Shown: positions 18,096 through 28,393, counted from the stretch's first letter. The stretch: 64,000 bases of DNA from an uncultured Niabella sp. (GCA_934486785.1 CAKSQK010000002.1:124001-188000), one strand, 5' to 3'. Translations and numbers: made by a program. The notes: generated by a model not told the origin, from the sequence alone.

Positions 18096-18146
18096 CAACT
18101 TATTTTAAAAATTAAGACATTAACCCATTTCAATTTTCAATAAGTA

Positions 18147-19190
18147 ATGTTAGATCTTAAAGATTTTGACCAAAATAGTGTAGGCAATCCCAACAATAAT
18201 ATTTTTGGCCTTCCCAGTAATGAAGACAATGCCGACCTTATCATTATCAACGTACCCTGGGAGGTAACGGTAAGTTACGGCGCCGGCACCGCCCGTGCCC
18301 CTGAAGCCATTTTAAAAGCCAGCCTGCAGGTAGACCTGTACGATCCTGACATGCCGGAAGCCTGGAAGCGTGGCTATTACCTCACCCCTACCGACCGCAA
18401 AGTTTTGCTTAAAAGCGATTACCTGCGTAAGGAAGCTGAGCTGTACATTGATTATATTTCAAAAGGCGATGACGTTAGCAAAAACCAGTTCATACAAAAA
18501 ACCATCAGGGAGATCAATGAAGGAAGCCTGTTTTTAAACAACTGGGTGTACGAGCAGGCCAGGCAATACCTTGACCGTGGCAAACTGGTGGGACTGCTGG
18601 GCGGCGATCACAGCACGCCATTAGGTATGTACAAAGCGCTTGCTGAAAAGCATGATGAATGGGGCATTTTAATGGTAGATGCCCATTGTGATCTGCGCGA
18701 AGCTTACGAAGGTTTTACCTACTCACACGCCAGCATTATGTACAACGCACTGAAAGAAGTGCCACAGATCAAAAACATTATGCAGGTAGGTGTGCGCGAC
18801 TTTGGCCAGGACGAGTGGGAGTACATCAGAAACAGCAACTACCGCGTCATTACTTATTTTGACAAGGAAATTAAAGAGCGGCAGTACGATGGCGATACTT
18901 ACAAACACATTGTGGATGAAATTGTGGCACAACTGCCGCAAAAAGTTCACATCAGCTTTGATATTGACGGCCTTGATCCCAAGCTTTGCCCCGACACCGG
19001 CACCCCCGTGCCCGGCGGCTTTGAGCTTGACAGGATGTATTACCTGTTTCGCAAAGTGCTTGAAAGCGGCAGGCAAGTGATCGGCTTCGACCTGGTAGAA
19101 GTGGGCGTGGCAGAAACCGACTGGAATGCCAACGTGGGCGCCCGCGTTTTGTTTTACCTTTGCAACGTGCTCGCATCCAGTAAGCAATAA
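18147..19190 (+). CDS. Arginase/agmatinase/formiminoglutamase-family hydrolase
   Basis: 347 residues with the binuclear manganese motifs of ureohydrolases: GGDHS (about residue 152), DAHCD (about 178) and SFDIDGLDP (about 269). These enzymes hydrolyse guanidino or formimino groups, releasing urea or formamide. The protein is longer than classical arginases (~300), with an N-terminal extension containing GLPSNEDNADLIIINVPWEV and an insert near residues 90-130, as in the Bacteroidota agmatinase-like group. No amino-acid catabolism gene is adjacent, so arginine, agmatine or another guanidine substrate cannot be chosen. Preceded by its own promoter. Confidence 0.87.
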   Translation: MLDLKDFDQNSVGNPNNNIFGLPSNEDNADLIIINVPWEVTVSYGAGTARAPEAILKASLQVDLYDPDMPEAWKRGYYLTPTDRKVLLKSDYLRKEAELYIDYISKGDDVSKNQFIQKTIREINEGSLFLNNWVYEQARQYLDRGKLVGLLGGDHSTPLGMYKALAEKHDEWGILMVDAHCDLREAYEGFTYSHASIMYNALKEVPQIKNIMQVGVRDFGQDEWEYIRNSNYRVITYFDKEIKERQYDGDTYKHIVDEIVAQLPQKVHISFDIDGLDPKLCPDTGTPVPGGFELDRMYYLFRKVLESGRQVIGFDLVEVGVAETDWNANVGARVLFYLCNVLASSKQ

Positions 19191-19307
19191 TTATTGGCCG
19201 GGTATTTGAAAAATTTCGCTGAAAAACCTGCAAGGCGCAGCGCTTGAATTGTTTCACCTAAATAACAGAAATTGTACGCGTTTCCCGTTCCCAATACCAA
19301 ATTAAAA

Positions 19308-19805
19308 ATGTACCACCTGTTTACCTATGGTATTTTGGTGCTGAATGTGCTGGGAATGTTCAGGGTAACGGCCGGTCAGGAAAACAGCCTGGAGCAAACC
19401 AGCGCTTTGTTGCTGGTGATCGGGCTATTGGCTTTGTGGGATTTAAGGAATTTTAAAAAAGACAGGCGGCGGCTGCCAGTAGGGCTGCTGCTCATCGCGT
19501 TCAGTTTTTACTGGATCAGGTATGGCGCAAACTGGGCTTTTATTGCCAATATCGTGCTATGGTTTTTATATACCATTTCGCGCAGAAGACTCATCATCAC
19601 CATTTCAGCCAAAGAAATCACCTACCCTGCCTTTCCCAAAAAGCATTTACAGTGGAACGAACTAAACAATGTGATGCTGAAAGACGGCCTGCTGACCATT
19701 GACTGTAAAAACAATAAATTATATCAACATTATATTCAGCATTCTGAAGAATATGCAGATGAAGCAGCATTTAACGAATTTTGCAGGAAGCAATTAATAA
19801 AATGA
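19308..19805 (+). CDS. Small membrane protein of unknown function coupled to a radical SAM gene
   Basis: 165 residues from the ATG at 19308 (an upstream TTG at 19272 would prefix PVPNTKLK, less likely). Three to four hydrophobic segments lie in the first ~100 residues (LFTYGILVLNVLGMF, ALLLVIGLLALWDL, LPVGLLLIAFSFYWI, IANIVLWFLYTI), followed by a ~65-residue soluble tail (ITISAKEITYPAF, LTIDCKNNKLYQHYI) that reads like a PH-type/bacterial DUF domain. I do not recognise the family. Its stop overlaps the next start as ATGA, so the two are translationally coupled. Confidence 0.65.
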   Translation: MYHLFTYGILVLNVLGMFRVTAGQENSLEQTSALLLVIGLLALWDLRNFKKDRRRLPVGLLLIAFSFYWIRYGANWAFIANIVLWFLYTISRRRLIITISAKEITYPAFPKKHLQWNELNNVMLKDGLLTIDCKNNKLYQHYIQHSEEYADEAAFNEFCRKQLIK

Positions 19806-21100
19806 GTTTACAACAATCACCCTATATTTTATACTCCGACGGTAACGGGAATATTTTTGAAGACACATCGCTGTACGTGGCCGGCCGTAGCGGCTGGGAT
19901 GCATACCCCATTCCCACTGAAGACTGGATTGACCTGCCCGACGGCGGCTCTTTGTATGAGCTGCCTGGCCGCCGCGGCATTGGCATTGATGTAACAACAG
20001 GCAAAATGCGCCTTTGCGAAAAAGGCTGGGCCGTTGCGGCTTTTATTCCACCCGCTCATACAGGCTTTTACCTTTCTGCGTACGAAACGGAACCCGGAGC
20101 GCCCACGCTGCCGCTGTTTTGCTATACGGCCGTTGGCTGGTTGAACGAAAAATTTTATGTACCCGCCATTCGTATTGAGCAGGACATTAGACAAGAATGC
20201 CGCGGCTTTGACAATAATAAAGTGGAAGACGGCATTAGTTACCTAATGAAAGCTTTTCCGCAAAACCGCCTTGTAAAACACCTGGCAGAAAATTGCGCGC
20301 TCACTTACCACTGCCCTGCTGCACGAAACTATTTTATGGGCCGATGGGAGTGCCCGGTACCGGCTTCTTCGGCATGTAATGCCAATTGTGTGGGATGCAT
20401 TTCATTGCAGCCTGATGAAGAAGAAATAGTTTCTCCGCAAGACCGTTTAAATTTTAAACCTACGGTTGAAGAAATCGTGGAATTTACGGTTCCGCATTTG
20501 GAAACAGCTCCCTTTCCGCTGATCAGTTTTGGACAGGGATGCGAGGGCGAACCCCTGCTGATGTGGAAAACCATCGAACAGGCCATTATCGAGATCAGGA
20601 AGCATACCGATAAAGGCAGCATCAACATCAACACCAATGGCTCAAAACCCGATGCCGTGAAACGCCTTTGCGAGGCGGGACTGAACTCAATACGTGTAAG
20701 CACCAATAGCGCCCGGGAAGAAATTTATACGCCTTATTACCGCCCCAACAATTATCATTTTAATGATATTATTGAAAGCCTGAAAACAGTAACTTCCTTT
20801 GGCGGCTGGACATCGCTGAACTATTTTGTTTTTCCCGGCATGACGGACAGCGTGGCCGAGTATGAGGCGTTACGAAAGCTGATAAATGAAACGGGTTTAA
20901 AAATGATACAGTGGCGAAGTTTTAATATTGACCCGGACTGGTACCTGCGCAAAATTGGTGTTACCAACACTGGGGAATGCATGGGCGTCAACCAGATGAT
21001 ACAGCTCATCCGCGAAGAATTTCCCGACCTGAAATTTGGTTATTTCAACCCGCCGATGGAGCGCATTAAAGGCAGGTATGAAGCGGATTTTGCGCATTAA
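19802..21100 (+). CDS. Radical SAM protein
   Basis: 432 residues from ATG 19802 (an in-frame TTG at 19781 adds seven residues and is less likely). The 4Fe-4S/SAM site is CNANCVGC, about residue 200, deep in the protein after a ~190-residue N-terminal domain; ISFGQGCEGEPLL and the NTNGSKP segment are the second and third radical SAM motifs. The N-terminal region (SDGNGNIFEDTSLYV, GIDVTTGKMRLC) resembles a family in which the SAM domain follows a uncharacterised module. No peptide substrate or partner is evident apart from the coupled membrane protein upstream. Reaction unknown. Confidence 0.82.
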   Translation: MSLQQSPYILYSDGNGNIFEDTSLYVAGRSGWDAYPIPTEDWIDLPDGGSLYELPGRRGIGIDVTTGKMRLCEKGWAVAAFIPPAHTGFYLSAYETEPGAPTLPLFCYTAVGWLNEKFYVPAIRIEQDIRQECRGFDNNKVEDGISYLMKAFPQNRLVKHLAENCALTYHCPAARNYFMGRWECPVPASSACNANCVGCISLQPDEEEIVSPQDRLNFKPTVEEIVEFTVPHLETAPFPLISFGQGCEGEPLLMWKTIEQAIIEIRKHTDKGSININTNGSKPDAVKRLCEAGLNSIRVSTNSAREEIYTPYYRPNNYHFNDIIESLKTVTSFGGWTSLNYFVFPGMTDSVAEYEALRKLINETGLKMIQWRSFNIDPDWYLRKIGVTNTGECMGVNQMIQLIREEFPDLKFGYFNPPMERIKGRYEADFAH

Positions 21101-21258
21101 TATATCCTTTGATCTGTTACTAAAAATAACCGTTGCTAGCAACTCAGCAGTTACAAAATGTAATGTAATTGCTTCAAAGAATAAAGTTCCGTAGGGATAG
21201 CGATCATTTCATAAAACGAACGCCCTGTGGACAGTAACCCAATTTTATCAACTACTAC

Positions 21259-23568
21259 CTACCTCGCCCAGGTAATTTTTTCTTTTTGAACATCACGCGA
21301 GTTGGCGCCAATCATAATTTCAAAATCGCCTGGCTCCCATACATACTTAAAATCGCTGTTATAAAACTTCAAATCATTTACGGTAATATTAAACGTAACG
21401 GTTTTTGTTTCTCCGGCTTTTAAAAATATTTTCTGAAAACCTTTCAGCTCCTTCACAGGACGGGTAACACTGCCTACCAGGTCGCGGATGTAAAGCTGTA
21501 CCACTTCGGCGCCGTCGTATTTACCGGTATTAGTCACGGTCACCTGCGCCTGTAAGGTTTGATTGCCTTTCAATGCTTTGCTGCTTAGTTTTACAGAGCT
21601 GTATTCAAATGCTGAATAACTGAGGCCATAACCAAAGGGATACAGCGGGTCATTTGACACATCCAGATAATTGCTCCTGAATTTTGAGAACCATTTTCCT
21701 TCCTCAAGCGGACGGCCGGTATTTTTGTGCGCGTAAAAAATGGGAATCTGTCCTACGTTTTGCGGAAATGTCATGGTGAGTTTGCCTGAAGGATTCACAT
21801 CACCAAACAGCACATCGGCTATGGCGTGACCTGCCTCACTGCCGGCGAACCATACGTTTAAAATGGCAGGTACATTTTCATCTTCCCATGTAAGTGTAAG
21901 CGGCCTGCCTGTAAAAAGCAACAGTACGACCGGCTTGCCGGTTTTCAAAAGTTCTTTCAGTAATTGCTTTTGCACATCAGGAATGCCAATATCGGTACGG
22001 CTGCTCGCCTCGCCGCTCATTTCGGCGCTTTCACCCAGCGCTGCCACAATCACGTCAGACTCTCGTGCAATCGCTAAGGCTTCATCGCGAATGGCTTTGG
22101 CGCTGCGGGGATCGCGGTTGAGGCTTTTACCAAACATGGTGGCATGCGCTTCCAGCACAGAATCTGCCGTAAGGTTAGAGCCTTTGGCGTATAATACTTC
22201 TGCTCTGTTACCCAGTACATCTTTCAAACCCTGCAATACTGATATAGAGCGGTTTTGTACCGTGGCCACGCTCCAGGTTCCGGCCATATTATTAGCCGCA
22301 TCCGCCAAAGGCCCAACCAGTGCAATTTTCCCTGATTTTTTTAAAGGCAATACGCTCTGGTTTTTAAGTAATACAAAACTTTGCGCTGCAGTTTCGCGTG
22401 CCACTTTGCGGTGCGCAGCCGTATAAATTTCAGTTTTTGCTCTTTGTAAATCCAGGTATTTATAAGGGTTTTCAAACAATCCTAATTTATACTTTGCCTC
22501 CAATACCCGGCGGCAGGCGGCATCTATTTCAGCCTGCGTTACTTTTTTTTCTGTTAAAGATTTTTTCAGCGTTTTTAAAAATCCTTCGCCCACCATATCC
22601 ATATCAATACCGGCTTTAAGCGCCAGCGCCGAAACAGTTTGCAGATCGCCCATGCCATGATCCACCATTTCGTTGATGCCGGTATAATCTGTTACCACAA
22701 AGCCTTTAAAGCCCCACTGGTTGCGCAGCACATCCGTCATCAGCCATTTGTTGCCCGTAGCGGGAATGCCATCCACCTCGTTAAACGATGCCATCACACT
22801 GCCTACGCCTGCATCAATGGCGGCTTTATATGGCGGAAAATATTCGTTGTACATGCGAATGCGGCTCATGTCAACCGTGTTATAATCTCTGCCTGCTTCT
22901 CCAGCGCCGTAAAGTGCGAAGTGTTTCACGCAGGCCATAATTTCATTGTTTTTGGTAAGGTTGCCCTGGTAGCCTTTTACCATGGCTTTTGCAATTTGTG
23001 ATGCGAGGTAGGCATCTTCGCCATTGCCTTCTGAAACCCTGCCCCATCGTGGGTCGCGGGAGATGTCTACCATCGGGCTGAAGGTCCAGCTAATGCCATC
23101 GGCACTGGCTTCGGTGGCAGCAATGCGCGCTGACCTTTCAATGGCGGCCATGTCCCAGGTGCACGATAAACCCAATGGAATGGGAAACGTGGTTTCGTAA
23201 CCATGTATGACATCCATCCCAAAGATGAGCGGTATTTTTAGCCGGCTTTCTTCTACAGCTACTTTTTGTATGGCGCGTATTTTTTCCACGCCTTTAATAT
23301 TAAAAAGGCCGCCCACGTTGCCTTGTTTTACATTGTTACCGATGTTGGAATTGGTGGCGGTGCCGGTAGTAAATTCACCGGCGCTGGGCAGGTTTAACTG
23401 GCCGATCTTTTCCTCTAAGGTCATTTTACTCATCAGCGAGCTGATGAAGGCATTCATCTTTGCCGTGTTGGATGCGGTGTTTTGACTAATAACAGGCACA
23501 CTAATAATCAGCAACAATAACATCCAACATGCATAAATTCTTATTTGTTTCATGTGTATATTTTTCAT
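21259..23568 (-). CDS. bglX: GH3 beta-glucosidase (BglX-like)
   Basis: 769 residues with signal peptide (ACWMLLLLIISVPVISQ). N-terminal TIM barrel with GFVVTDYTG containing the nucleophile Asp (about residue 300), KHFALYG and EGNGEDAYL; then the C-terminal alpha/beta sandwich (VALVGPLAD, LLFTGRPLTL) and a FnIII-like domain ending EIMIGANSRD. A periplasmic exo-beta-glucosidase. An ATG five codons downstream (23553) is an alternative start. As the last gene of the PUL it would cleave oligosaccharides released by the GH144 and GH30 enzymes to glucose. GH3 enzymes act on beta-1,2, 1,3, 1,4 and 1,6 links, so specificity is open. Confidence 0.93.
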   Translation of the reverse strand: MKNIHMKQIRIYACWMLLLLIISVPVISQNTASNTAKMNAFISSLMSKMTLEEKIGQLNLPSAGEFTTGTATNSNIGNNVKQGNVGGLFNIKGVEKIRAIQKVAVEESRLKIPLIFGMDVIHGYETTFPIPLGLSCTWDMAAIERSARIAATEASADGISWTFSPMVDISRDPRWGRVSEGNGEDAYLASQIAKAMVKGYQGNLTKNNEIMACVKHFALYGAGEAGRDYNTVDMSRIRMYNEYFPPYKAAIDAGVGSVMASFNEVDGIPATGNKWLMTDVLRNQWGFKGFVVTDYTGINEMVDHGMGDLQTVSALALKAGIDMDMVGEGFLKTLKKSLTEKKVTQAEIDAACRRVLEAKYKLGLFENPYKYLDLQRAKTEIYTAAHRKVARETAAQSFVLLKNQSVLPLKKSGKIALVGPLADAANNMAGTWSVATVQNRSISVLQGLKDVLGNRAEVLYAKGSNLTADSVLEAHATMFGKSLNRDPRSAKAIRDEALAIARESDVIVAALGESAEMSGEASSRTDIGIPDVQKQLLKELLKTGKPVVLLLFTGRPLTLTWEDENVPAILNVWFAGSEAGHAIADVLFGDVNPSGKLTMTFPQNVGQIPIFYAHKNTGRPLEEGKWFSKFRSNYLDVSNDPLYPFGYGLSYSAFEYSSVKLSSKALKGNQTLQAQVTVTNTGKYDGAEVVQLYIRDLVGSVTRPVKELKGFQKIFLKAGETKTVTFNITVNDLKFYNSDFKYVWEPGDFEIMIGANSRDVQKEKITWAR

Positions 23569-23621
23569 GTTTTAATACTTAATAAACAGGCGATAGCCTT
23601 TGGGCGGCATATGCATTTGCT

Positions 23622-25349
23622 TTAATTCACTTTTATCACTTTGCTACGCGTACCGATGCCGTTCTCATTAAAGGCTTCGATGGCAAAATAATAGGTTTGA
23701 TCTGCTGTGAGCGCTTTTAAGTGGAGTGTATTTTCACCATAAACCATCCAGGAACTGTATAGTTTATCGGGAGCTATTCCCCAAATCACATTATAACCCT
23801 GTACACCAGGTTGCTTTGCCCAGGAGATAAAGGCATCGCGGCGGTCTTGTTTTCTATCTACCAAAAAGTTTTTTACGGCAGCAGGCGCTTTACCAGAGCC
23901 TTTACCAAATATGCGTATTTCGGAAACAGAAAGATGCGGTGTGGGCACGTGAATATTAGTGAAACGAATATAACGTGTGTTCACCGGATCGGGAAGTTCC
24001 ACATAATCATTGGGAACATCGCGGAAAGCTCTGCTTTTGTCAACGATCATCGCCCAATTACGGCCATCCACAGAACTTTCAACCGTATAGCGGTGGTATA
24101 GACCTTCTATCCTTCCGTACATGGCTGATTTATGATCGTTGTAATTAATTTGTATGGCATGAACGTTACTGTTTTGCAGCAGGTCAATTTCTATCCACTG
24201 CTGCTTATTATTTGCTGCCAGCCAATAGGTTTTTGCATTTTCATCATTGATGTTTTGAACTTCAAATCCACCTGCGGAAGAAGATGCTTTTACTGGTTTT
24301 TTATATGACAGCAACATCCAACCCCTAAAATTACCGGCCTTAGTACCAGCAGTTGGTACATAGCGGGGATAGTCTCCAAAATACGTGTCGCTATACATCA
24401 GCCCGTCTTTATCAAAATAAGTGGGAAACATGCACAGCCTTCGCTCCCAGTTCACATTTACAGGCATCGCCATAGATGCGAAATGCCAGTATTTGCCAGA
24501 TTCGCCCAATACAGTACTGCCGTGGCCCGCGCCATTCATAAAGCCGCCCGGCTTATAGGAAAAAGGATTGTTGGGCATGTATGTAAAAGGCCCCAATGGA
24601 TGGTCGCTGATGTATGCGCCATCTCCATACACGTTGAACTCCGTGCCCGGAGCGCCGTATTGCAGGTAATATTTTCCGTTATACTTAGTCATCCAGGGGC
24701 CCTCCATATAGCCTCCCAGCACGGTGTCGCCATGGTTTTCCCCAAACCGTTCCCAGCCATGCTTTGACATATCAAGGTTGAACAATGAATCTATTTTATC
24801 TGAAACCGGTTTAAAGCGGTCTTTTTTATCAAGCTCCCGCCCGCGGATGGGAAATACATTGGAGGAGCCCCAATAGAGATAAGTTCTTTCATCATCATCA
24901 ATAAACAGCGCGGGATCCTGAAGGTTGGTTAAAATACCCGGCACCGCTTTCCAGTCACCTTTCTCCGGGTCATCAGTATATAATACACTCATGGCGCCCG
25001 AAGGATCGCCCATAGCATACAGTATTGAGTCTTTATAATTAAAAGCAGCAGGTGCATTGGATCCCTGAAAATACCATTTTTGCGGACGGATAAATCGCCA
25101 GTTGTGCAGGTCTTCCGACATCCAATAACCCATGGACCTCGTTACAAACATATAATATTTACCCCTGAAGGAAACCACCGCGGGATCGGCGCCTGAGCGA
25201 TAGGAAAGATCGTTATAAGAGTTGTATACCATGTAGGTATAATCAATATTCAGCGGATTGCAATACGTGGTTTGCGCTAACGAAACATAGCCTGCGCCTA
25301 CCAGCAACCACAACATCAAAAACCTTGTAATGATATGATAACTTCTCAT
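23622..25349 (-). CDS. GH43-like glycosidase with discoidin and FnIII modules
   Basis: 575 residues. Signal peptide ends around residue 25. The five-blade propeller of GH43 is visible with SGADPAVV (base Asp), NLQDPALFID (Asp) and GGYMEGPWM (acid Glu). Residues ~340-480 form an F5/8-type-C (CBM32-like) carbohydrate-binding module (FEVQNINDENAKTYWLAANN, YIRFTNIHVPTPHLSVSEIRI). The last ~90 residues are a fibronectin type III-like domain (AFISWAKQPGVQGYNVIWG). Exo-acting on side chains or terminal sugars is typical; the sugar is not predictable from sequence. It sits 129 bp after the GH144-like gene and 53 bp before GH3. Confidence 0.85.
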   Translation of the reverse strand: MRSYHIITRFLMLWLLVGAGYVSLAQTTYCNPLNIDYTYMVYNSYNDLSYRSGADPAVVSFRGKYYMFVTRSMGYWMSEDLHNWRFIRPQKWYFQGSNAPAAFNYKDSILYAMGDPSGAMSVLYTDDPEKGDWKAVPGILTNLQDPALFIDDDERTYLYWGSSNVFPIRGRELDKKDRFKPVSDKIDSLFNLDMSKHGWERFGENHGDTVLGGYMEGPWMTKYNGKYYLQYGAPGTEFNVYGDGAYISDHPLGPFTYMPNNPFSYKPGGFMNGAGHGSTVLGESGKYWHFASMAMPVNVNWERRLCMFPTYFDKDGLMYSDTYFGDYPRYVPTAGTKAGNFRGWMLLSYKKPVKASSSAGGFEVQNINDENAKTYWLAANNKQQWIEIDLLQNSNVHAIQINYNDHKSAMYGRIEGLYHRYTVESSVDGRNWAMIVDKSRAFRDVPNDYVELPDPVNTRYIRFTNIHVPTPHLSVSEIRIFGKGSGKAPAAVKNFLVDRKQDRRDAFISWAKQPGVQGYNVIWGIAPDKLYSSWMVYGENTLHLKALTADQTYYFAIEAFNENGIGTRSKVIKVN

Positions 25350-25478
25350 GGAGGCTTATTCTTTACATTTTAAAAGAAATGACGTGTAAAGCTGCTGCTT
25401 CATCATAGTTAAACTTTTGATTTTTCTTTAAAGTCCATAAATGGTACTTTCAAAATTGCATTCAACATATGCAAATCA

Positions 25479-26834
25479 TCAATTAAAATAAGCGCTTTGA
25501 AAGCCCAGCTTCTTCAATCCGCTTTGTACTTCAGGGCTGCTCATAAAAAGATTCCACAGCAGGCCCGTACGGTAATTTTCAATCATCACAATAATAGGCC
25601 CCTGATCTATGGCCAGGTGGCTTTTTGCAAACCAGTTTTGCGTCAGGTTAAATGCATCTGTAAAACCATATTCACTCCATATTTTATCGCCAAGTTCTTT
25701 GTAAAAATACCGCAAAGCCGCCATGGATTGTTCAGGCGTATAAGGAAAAGCCGACAATGCCGCTGTGGGTGTTATGGTTCCATAATCATTTGTAGGAGAA
25801 TGAGCATTGTAACCGTTGTAGGTATCGCTTGCCGTAAGGCCCCAGCAGTTTTTACCATAGCCTTTAAATGCTTTGGGATTGTCTACACAATAGCTGTAAT
25901 TGATGAGCGTGTGATTTTGATTCTGCTGCCAGTAATCGGCATAACGATCTTTCAACCCCTTAGGGCTAAGACCCAGGAACGAGTAGTGCGAAAAAAACAA
26001 GGGGCCGCCATAGTCATAACCCAGCGGCAACGTGTAACCGTAAAACTGTTTACCATTGTAAAAATGGCTGCTCTCTACCCAGCCACGGTGGTATGTTTTT
26101 TCGCTAACCGGGTACCTGGCAGATGACGCAGCCAGCACGTAGGTAATGAGGCATTCATTAAACCCGCGAAGCGGGAAATTCATAGCCCAGCCATTGTTGG
26201 GGCTCCAGTGCCAGTACAAAACCTCCTGTCCACGCATGTACCAGTCCCATTCCACCTCATTCCACAAGGCATTGATGCGCCAGCGCAATTCATTTTCCAC
26301 CGGATGATCACGGTTGAAATATTGCCGTACCGTAAGCAGGCCCTGTAAAAGAAAAGAAGATTCTACCAGGTCGGCCCCGTCGTCTTTACGGCTGAAACGA
26401 ATGGTCTTTCCAGTTTCGCCATGGTACCAGTGGGGAAAAGCGCCGTGGTAAGAATCTGCCCGGTGCAGCCATTTGACCATTTTTAATAAAAACCGGGCTG
26501 CTGTATCGCGGGCTATCCATCCACGGTTTACACCAACTACAATGGCCATTACCCCAAAACCCGTACCACCAGTGGTAACTACTTCATGGCCGTAATTGGC
26601 AGACACATTGCTTCTCTCTCTTGCCATACCGCTGACTGGATGCGCAAAATCCCAAAAATACCGGAGGGTTTGCTTCTGCACCAAGTCTACCAGTGCGGAA
26701 TCAGAGATATTTTTATCAATCTTTAGCGTGTAAGTAATGGCATGCGCATCCTTTTTTACGGCCGCTTTTTGCGCAAAGGCCGGCACTGCAAAATGTAAAA
26801 CCAAAGCACTGATAAAAAATATTCTCAGCATCAT
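25479..26834 (-). CDS. GH144-like endo-beta-glucanase (glucoamylase-domain, PF10091 type)
   Basis: 451 residues, signal peptide ISALVLHFAVPAFAQ, then an (alpha/alpha)6-barrel domain: QTLRYFWDFAHPVSGMARERS, TGGTGFGVMAIVVGVNRGW, DDGADLVESSFLLQGLLT, WSPNNGWAMNFPLRGFNECL, and IDQGPIIVMIENYRTGLLWN near the C-terminus. These are the conserved blocks of the glycoamylase-domain family containing GH144; the founding member, from Chitinophaga, is an endo-beta-1,2-glucanase. Alternative start one codon later. Specificity is inferred; other members of the domain family act differently. An intact copy, in contrast to the broken paralogue at 36861-38118. Confidence 0.87.
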   Translation of the reverse strand: MMLRIFFISALVLHFAVPAFAQKAAVKKDAHAITYTLKIDKNISDSALVDLVQKQTLRYFWDFAHPVSGMARERSNVSANYGHEVVTTGGTGFGVMAIVVGVNRGWIARDTAARFLLKMVKWLHRADSYHGAFPHWYHGETGKTIRFSRKDDGADLVESSFLLQGLLTVRQYFNRDHPVENELRWRINALWNEVEWDWYMRGQEVLYWHWSPNNGWAMNFPLRGFNECLITYVLAASSARYPVSEKTYHRGWVESSHFYNGKQFYGYTLPLGYDYGGPLFFSHYSFLGLSPKGLKDRYADYWQQNQNHTLINYSYCVDNPKAFKGYGKNCWGLTASDTYNGYNAHSPTNDYGTITPTAALSAFPYTPEQSMAALRYFYKELGDKIWSEYGFTDAFNLTQNWFAKSHLAIDQGPIIVMIENYRTGLLWNLFMSSPEVQSGLKKLGFQSAYFN

Positions 26835-26871
26835 ACAGATCGTTTTAAATCATCTAAAAAAGCTTACAATT

Positions 26872-28368
26872 TTAATTAGCTGTTGTTATCGTCATCGCAT
26901 TAATATAATAAAAGCCTGAGCCGTTATTATTGTTTTCACCGGCAGATATAGTGATTATTACTTCTCCTGTATCATTTGGCTGAATGTTATTAGCGCACGA
27001 AACCACTGTCTTGTTATTTGAACTGTTTTGTCTAACAATCACCTCATTGTTACCGGTAGTAATAAACTTGGTTTCGCGATTGTCTGTTGATTGGTTCCTG
27101 GAACCAAAATAACAGAAATTATAACGATTGTCTTTATTTAGCCCTGTGATTTTAATTACGCTTTGAGGGACCAGCAAACCGCCAAACACCGCTTTACTGT
27201 TACCAAAGAATGCTGAAGATGATACTGCTGAAGGCATGTTAAATGAAGTAGTCGTTGCTGTTTCGCCAGAGGTATTAGCACCATTGAAACGCTCTACTAC
27301 CACAGCGCCTACGCCCGTATAATTATTGGTACTATTTTTTAACGCCACTGAAGAACCTGCCGTAAATCCAGTGAGGCCGTTCCAGGGAGCGGGCGGTGCA
27401 GCAGTACCAAAATTAAGATAAATGGTGCCGGTGAAATTACCATCGCCCTGAAAGTCTACCATCTGTGTTACTTCGCCGGGTTTAAGTATGGCAAAATGAG
27501 CGGCGTTTTGCGCGATGGAGGCTTCAAATGCAGAAAGCTCAGTAGGTTTGTATGTATTGCCCACCACGCTTTTTCCAAACAACGCTTCGTACCATGTGGC
27601 GGCTGCTACATACCTTCCAAACGGGATGCTGAGGTGATAGCCATCTCTTGTAAAATTATCCCCAACCAGGCTGGTGCGGGCATTTTGTATCGCCGTGCCT
27701 GCCGGTATCAATATGCTGCCGGGGACCAGGTTTTTGGCACTATTGTACGCACTGACAATCGCATTGTACATTGTCATCTGGTCTTTATTATAATTTTCAA
27801 AACCAGAGTGCGTGGAGCTTTGTGCATACGCCCAGGTTTGATGCAGGATGTATTTTACATTGGGATTGATAGCTTTTGCCTTTACATAATTATACAACTC
27901 GGGCAAAGAAGCTTCAAACGTATTGTATTGGCCTGAGTTTTGGCTTACTTGCTGAAAACTGATATAATCCCATTGCTCATCCACCACGGCTGTAGCCAAC
28001 GATGTGTTGGTATAATTACGCCGAACGCCTGCAGTGTCTATCTTGCGATATTCATATACCGAGGCATTGTTGCGCAGGTTTTGCACATGCTGCTCCAATG
28101 AGGCGCCCCCTATGTACATATTACCGATGATCATTTTTTGGCCATCTGTTTTTGCAAGATTGTGCAAATGGGTTTCAATAGCGTCTTCTGAAAAACTGTT
28201 TCCTATGGCCAGTACGCGTACAATACCATCGCCGGTTTTACCTGTATATTCTGATTGCGATACGTCTGGCAGCTTATTGGGATTTCCATCTTTGGTGCAA
28301 GCCATAAGCAGCATCACTGCCAAAAGGCCTACAAAAAAGCGGTATAAATGATTGTGAATGCGTAGCAT
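26872..28368 (-). CDS. SGNH/GDSL-type hydrolase lipoprotein (DUF4886)
   Basis: 498 residues, lipobox LLMAC (Cys24). N-terminal SGNH fold with block I VLAIGNSFSEDA (Ser in the GNSFSEDA motif), block III IGGASLEQH and block V DGYHL (Asp/His), which is the DUF4886 pattern and is compatible with an esterase. The C-terminal ~190 residues (FTGTIYLNFGTAAPPAPWNG, GNNEVIVRQNSSNNK) form a beta-rich module of unknown role, perhaps carbohydrate binding. Spacing of 25 bp from SusD and 37 bp to GH144 puts it in the PUL transcript. Deacylation of a decorated glucan is a reasonable inference. Confidence 0.78.
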   Translation of the reverse strand: MLRIHNHLYRFFVGLLAVMLLMACTKDGNPNKLPDVSQSEYTGKTGDGIVRVLAIGNSFSEDAIETHLHNLAKTDGQKMIIGNMYIGGASLEQHVQNLRNNASVYEYRKIDTAGVRRNYTNTSLATAVVDEQWDYISFQQVSQNSGQYNTFEASLPELYNYVKAKAINPNVKYILHQTWAYAQSSTHSGFENYNKDQMTMYNAIVSAYNSAKNLVPGSILIPAGTAIQNARTSLVGDNFTRDGYHLSIPFGRYVAAATWYEALFGKSVVGNTYKPTELSAFEASIAQNAAHFAILKPGEVTQMVDFQGDGNFTGTIYLNFGTAAPPAPWNGLTGFTAGSSVALKNSTNNYTGVGAVVVERFNGANTSGETATTTSFNMPSAVSSSAFFGNSKAVFGGLLVPQSVIKITGLNKDNRYNFCYFGSRNQSTDNRETKFITTGNNEVIVRQNSSNNKTVVSCANNIQPNDTGEVIITISAGENNNNGSGFYYINAMTITTAN

Positions 28369-28393
28369 TTTTATTCTTTTTAAAAATTAACAA

